Assembly: GCF_008632335.1 (NCBI RefSeq) | Contig: NZ_VWXX01000024.1 | Location: forward strand, 1-55,306 | Reading direction: 5' to 3' | Source: Thiohalocapsa marina | Lineage (GTDB): Bacteria > Pseudomonadota > Gammaproteobacteria > Chromatiales > Chromatiaceae | DNA: 55,306 nucleotides | In this document: piece after piece, positions 52,438-55,306 of the stretch | How positions within the stretch are numbered: the stretch's first letter is position 1 | Layout of the letters: each line of letters starts with the position of its first letter | The notes under the pieces: model-generated | What the model saw: the letters and a program-made list of their open reading frames with translations, nothing else | What the model was told of the DNA's origin: nothing | Database searches by the model: none | Made by a program: the position numbers and the translations under genes

Positions 52438-53046
52438 TCAGTCCGGCGCCGGCAACCGGGGGGCGTTCACGCACTCGATGTTCGGCGTCGGGTAGCCGTG
52501 ACGGATGCGCGAGATGCCGGCGTAGTCGATGCGAATGCGGTACCAGCGCTTCGGGGGCGCCTGCAGCACATGGCCGATGAGGGCGCGGGACACGCCGGCG
52601 TGGCAGACGAATAGCAGATGGCGGCCGGGCCAGAGCGCCGCATGACGCTCATACACCGCCGCCACCCGCGCCTGCAGTGCCAGCAGGCCCTCGCCCCCCG
52701 GCGGACGATGCTTCAGCGGGTCGCGCACGAAGGCCTGGTAGCGGGCTGCATCCAGCCGCGCCAGTTCGCTGCGCCGTCGGCCTTCCCAGGCGCCCATGCC
52801 GATCTCGCGCAGGGCCGGTTCCACCGCCAGCGGCAGACCATGTCGCTGCGCCAGCGCAAGGGCGAACTCCCGGCACCGGGCCATGGGCGAGGAGACGATC
52901 TGGTCCCAGGGGCCGTTGTCGCCAAGGGCCTGGCGCATCTGCGTCCAGCCCAGCGGGCTCAGGGCATGATCGCAGCCGTTGCCGCGAATCATCTGGCCGC
53001 CGACCGGCTCGCCATGGCGGATCAGATCGATGAGGGTGGCTTGCAT
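52438..53046 (-). CDS. Histidine phosphatase family protein (phosphoglycerate mutase-like)
   Basis: 202 aa. The catalytic RHG motif is LIRHGEP with H11, and the second conserved histidine is in LLFVCHAGVSR. The family includes alpha-ribazole phosphatase (CobC) and broad-range phosphatases; which substrate is used is not clear from the sequence. The ATG at 53046 is chosen as GGAGAG lies eight bases before it; a TTG sits two codons upstream. Confidence 0.88.
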   Translation of the reverse strand: MQATLIDLIRHGEPVGGQMIRGNGCDHALSPLGWTQMRQALGDNGPWDQIVSSPMARCREFALALAQRHGLPLAVEPALREIGMGAWEGRRRSELARLDAARYQAFVRDPLKHRPPGGEGLLALQARVAAVYERHAALWPGRHLLFVCHAGVSRALIGHVLQAPPKRWYRIRIDYAGISRIRHGYPTPNIECVNAPRLPAPD

Positions 53047-53175
53047 CGGCAAAGCTCTCCGTGTTGGCGGTGATGGCTGTTGACTGGAGACTGTAAGCTG
53101 GCGGCTGGCGGCCGCCTGTCACCTCTTTCGGTGTACAATGAACGTCCATTCACCACGGCCCCGCATCGATCCGGC

Positions 53176-53874
53176 ATGGCGAATTTCCAGGCGCACCTCA
53201 TCGGCGGTGCGATCGCCTCCAGCACCCTGTCCCTGGGCTGCTTCGACCAGGGGCTCACCGACAGTAGCGAGACCCTGGGGCTGTTCGTCCTGGGGGTGGC
53301 GAGCAGCCTGTTGCCGGATATCGACGCCGACGACTCGAAGCCGATCCGGGCGGTGTTCGACCTGGGCGGCATCGTGCTGGGCTTCCTGGTCGCCTTTGCC
53401 TTTGCCGGCCGACTCAAGGTCATCGACCTGCTGCTGCTCTGGTTCAGTGTCTGGGCGCTGACGCGCTGGCCCCTGCGCCTTGCCTTCGCCCGGCTGACCG
53501 TGCACCGGGGCATCTGGCATACGCTGCTGATGGCCCTGGTGCTGGCCCTGCTGGCGGTGGTGCTGGCGGATACGCTGCTGGGCGCCGATGCCCGACTGGC
53601 CTGGCTGGCGGGCGGCTTCACGCTGCTGGGCTATGTCACCCATCTGGTGCTCGACGAGGCGGCCAGCGTCGACCTGTTCGGCCGGCGGGTCAAACGCTCC
53701 TTCGGCACCGCGCTCAAGCCCTTGAGCCTGCGCGCGTGGCCCGCGTCCCTGAGCCTGATGGCGCTGGTGTACGTGCTCCTGGGCCTGACCCCGGATCCGG
53801 GGCCGGTGCTGGCCGTGGCCGGTCACCTGGGTGTCGATGCCCAGCGCCTGGCCGATGTGTGGCCGCGCTGGTAA
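53176..53874 (+). CDS. YdjM-like inner-membrane protein (DUF457, metal-dependent hydrolase type)
   Basis: 232 aa. N-terminal MANFQAHLIGGAI and the pair of conserved motifs LPDIDADDSKPIR and HRGIWHT, with histidines and aspartates between four to six membrane spans, match the DUF457/YdjM family (predicted membrane-bound metal hydrolases). Start 53176 is an ATG consistent with the family N-terminus; the earlier frame is unlike it. Its biological role in this host is unknown. Confidence 0.85.
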   Translation: MANFQAHLIGGAIASSTLSLGCFDQGLTDSSETLGLFVLGVASSLLPDIDADDSKPIRAVFDLGGIVLGFLVAFAFAGRLKVIDLLLLWFSVWALTRWPLRLAFARLTVHRGIWHTLLMALVLALLAVVLADTLLGADARLAWLAGGFTLLGYVTHLVLDEAASVDLFGRRVKRSFGTALKPLSLRAWPASLSLMALVYVLLGLTPDPGPVLAVAGHLGVDAQRLADVWPRW

Positions 53875-53980
53875 CGCCGAATATGAGTGCACTTTTGGTA
53901 TCATGGCGTCAGCGCCCTGACCCGCTCGAAACGCTGGTCGGTTCATTGGCGGGAAATAAAAAACTCTAGAGGACACATCT

Positions 53981-54991
53981 ATGGAACACGGTACCACGAT
54001 CACGCAATTCATCAGCGAGGAGCAGCGTCGGTCTGCGGGCGCCACCGGCGAATTCACCGCCCTGCTCAACGACATCGTCACCGCCTGCAAGATGATCTCC
54101 AACCAGGTCAACCATGGCGCCCTGGTCGGCGCCCTGGGCAGCGCCGGCAGCGAGAACGTGCAAGGCGAGACGCAAAAGAAGCTGGATGTGCTGTCGAACG
54201 AGATCTTCATCCAGTGCAACGAGTGGGCCGGCCACCTGGCGGCCATGGCCTCGGAAGAGATGGACGACGTGTACCAGATCCCGTCGGAGTATCCCCGGGG
54301 CAAATACCTGATCACCTTCGACCCGCTGGACGGCTCGTCCAACATCGACGTGAACGTGTCCGTGGGCACCATCTTCTCCATCCTGCGCTGCCCGGGTGGC
54401 GCCGAGCAGCCCGGCGTGCGCGACTTCCTGCAGGCGGGCACACAGCAAGTGGCCGCCGGCTATGCCCTGTACGGCCCGTCCACCATGCTGGTGCTGACCA
54501 CCGGCAACGGCGTCAACGGCTTCACGCTGGACCAGAACATCGGCGAGTTCATCATCACCCATCCGTCCATGAGCATCCCGGCAGACACCCGGGAGTTCGC
54601 CATCAACGCCTCCAACATGCGCTTCTGGGAGTCGCCCGTTAAGCGTTATGTCGACGAGTGCCTGGCCGGCAAGGAAGGCCCGCGCGGCGAGGACTTCAAC
54701 ATGCGCTGGATCGCCTCCATGGTGGCCGAGGTGCATCGCATCCTCACCCGCGGCGGCGTGTTCCTGTACCCGCTGGATTCCAAGATGAAGGACAAGGGGC
54801 AGGGCGGCAAGCTGCGCCTGCTGTACGAGGCCAACCCCATGTCCTTCATCGTCGAGCAGGCCGGCGGCGGCTCCATCACCGGCGCGGAACGCATCATGGA
54901 CCTGCAGCCAGAATCGCTGCACCAGCGCGTCCCCGTCATCCTCGGCTCGCGCAACGAGGTAGAGCGCATCCAGCGCTACCACACGGAGTAG
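53981..54991 (+). CDS. fbp: Fructose-1,6-bisphosphatase, class I
   Basis: 336 aa. Cytosolic phosphatase that makes fructose 6-phosphate, used in gluconeogenesis and in the Calvin cycle. The metal-binding core is [14 protein letters not shown], with the substrate-binding [20 protein letters not shown] and the late [22 protein letters not shown] is upstream of the ATG. With prk in the same window it supports CO2 fixation; they are 44 kb apart, so not one operon. Confidence 0.96.
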   Translation: MEHGTTITQFISEEQRRSAGATGEFTALLNDIVTACKMISNQVNHGALVGALGSAGSENVQGETQKKLDVLSNEIFIQCNEWAGHLAAMASEEMDDVYQIPSEYPRGKYLITFDPLDGSSNIDVNVSVGTIFSILRCPGGAEQPGVRDFLQAGTQQVAAGYALYGPSTMLVLTTGNGVNGFTLDQNIGEFIITHPSMSIPADTREFAINASNMRFWESPVKRYVDECLAGKEGPRGEDFNMRWIASMVAEVHRILTRGGVFLYPLDSKMKDKGQGGKLRLLYEANPMSFIVEQAGGGSITGAERIMDLQPESLHQRVPVILGSRNEVERIQRYHTE

Positions 54992-55019
54992 CGGGGCCTC
55001 CAGGTCCGGCATGGGCGTG
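54992..55019. other. Short gap after fbp
   Basis: No terminator is evident between fbp and the tandem palindromes; the palindromes themselves may end the transcript. Confidence 0.3.
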
Positions 55020-55306
55020 GGCGTGGTGGACGGCGCTTCGCTTGTCCACCCTACCGTTTACATGTCAACGGCATGATGGGGTTCTTGGGTGGCGTGGTGG
55101 ACGGCGCTGCGCTTGTCCACCCTACCGTTTATAGATCCACGGTTTGATGGGGTTCTTGGGTGGCGTGGTGGACGGCGCTGCGCTTGTCCACCCTACCGTC
55201 TATACGTTGACGGTTTGATGGTGTGATGTGGTTCTTGGGTGGCGTGGTGGACGGCGCTGCGCTTGTCCACCCTACCGTCTATACGTCGACGGTGTGATGG
55301 GGTTCT
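55020..55306. repeat. Tandem array of 71-bp units carrying the GGTGGAC palindrome
   Basis: Units begin at 55020, 55091, 55162 and 55241 (spacings 71, 71 and 79), and the window ends in the fourth. Each holds GGTGGACGGCGCTGCGCTTG followed by TCCACC, then a variable part and TGATGGGGTTCTTGGGT. The palindrome is the same as at 32916-32996, so one dispersed repeat has been amplified here. No cas genes or spacers are present, so it is not a CRISPR array. Confidence 0.85.

Noticed and set aside
55020-55306. CRISPR array
   Set aside because: The repeated unit is 71 bp with a palindromic core and no unique spacers; no cas genes are near.

Overview
The window is GC-rich chromosomal DNA of a gammaproteobacterium. 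A class I (bacterial) phosphoribulokinase and a fructose-1,6-bisphosphatase, a complete rnfABCDGE operon, a two-haem cytochrome c and an MiaB-YbeZ-YbeY-CorC cluster together suggest a CO2-fixing member of the Chromatiales (purple sulfur bacterium or a close chemolithotroph). That placement is inference from gene content; no rRNA gene is present.

Layout. 1-527 is non-coding with repeats. 528-4961 is a 1477-residue membrane protein of unknown function. 5238-9007 is the tRNA/rRNA maturation cluster miaB-ybeZ-ybeY-corC, convergent with prk (9064-9954, minus). 10145-15846 (minus) is rnfABCDGE. 16043-17775 carries thiE and thiD.

17748-32636 is the most unusual part. Two divergent gene sets share a 204-bp promoter region. 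Leftward: an OmpA-domain protein, a secreted caspase-like protease with an EF-hand loop, a CsgG-like/DUF4384 protein and a 1210-residue multi-span membrane protein. Rightward: a 1131-residue secreted protein joining WD40, peptidoglycan-binding, PDZ and caspase modules, then a TPR lipoprotein, two exported proteins whose mature N-termini begin with GNK, and an LPP20/FlgT-like exported protein. Two caspase-type proteases embedded in a set of envelope proteins look like one undescribed cell-envelope system.

After a repeat-rich gap come a glycine-zipper lipoprotein, pyrD, and elongator tRNA-Met (35075-35151). A 5-kb integrated element lies in the 3' end of that tRNA gene, bounded by perfect 45-bp direct repeats (35107-35151 and 40121-40165). 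It carries a putative ribbon-helix-helix regulator with a palindromic operator, several small genes, an SF2 helicase, a DnaB-N-like protein, an AlpA-like HTH protein, a RelE/RelB-type toxin-antitoxin pair and a tyrosine integrase that lacks its HxxR box. The element brought its own terminator for the tRNA and displaced the original one.

40318-54991 is core chromosome: an AhpD-like protein, nrdB and nrdA with a tandem NrdR-box promoter, a cytochrome c4-like protein, prpE, a Wzx-type flippase, two SPFH-domain proteins, a histidine phosphatase, a YdjM-like membrane protein and fbp. The window ends in roughly 71-bp tandem repeats built round a palindrome that also occurs at 32916-32996. Start codons were chosen from visible ribosome-binding sites and family knowledge; several remain ambiguous and are flagged.
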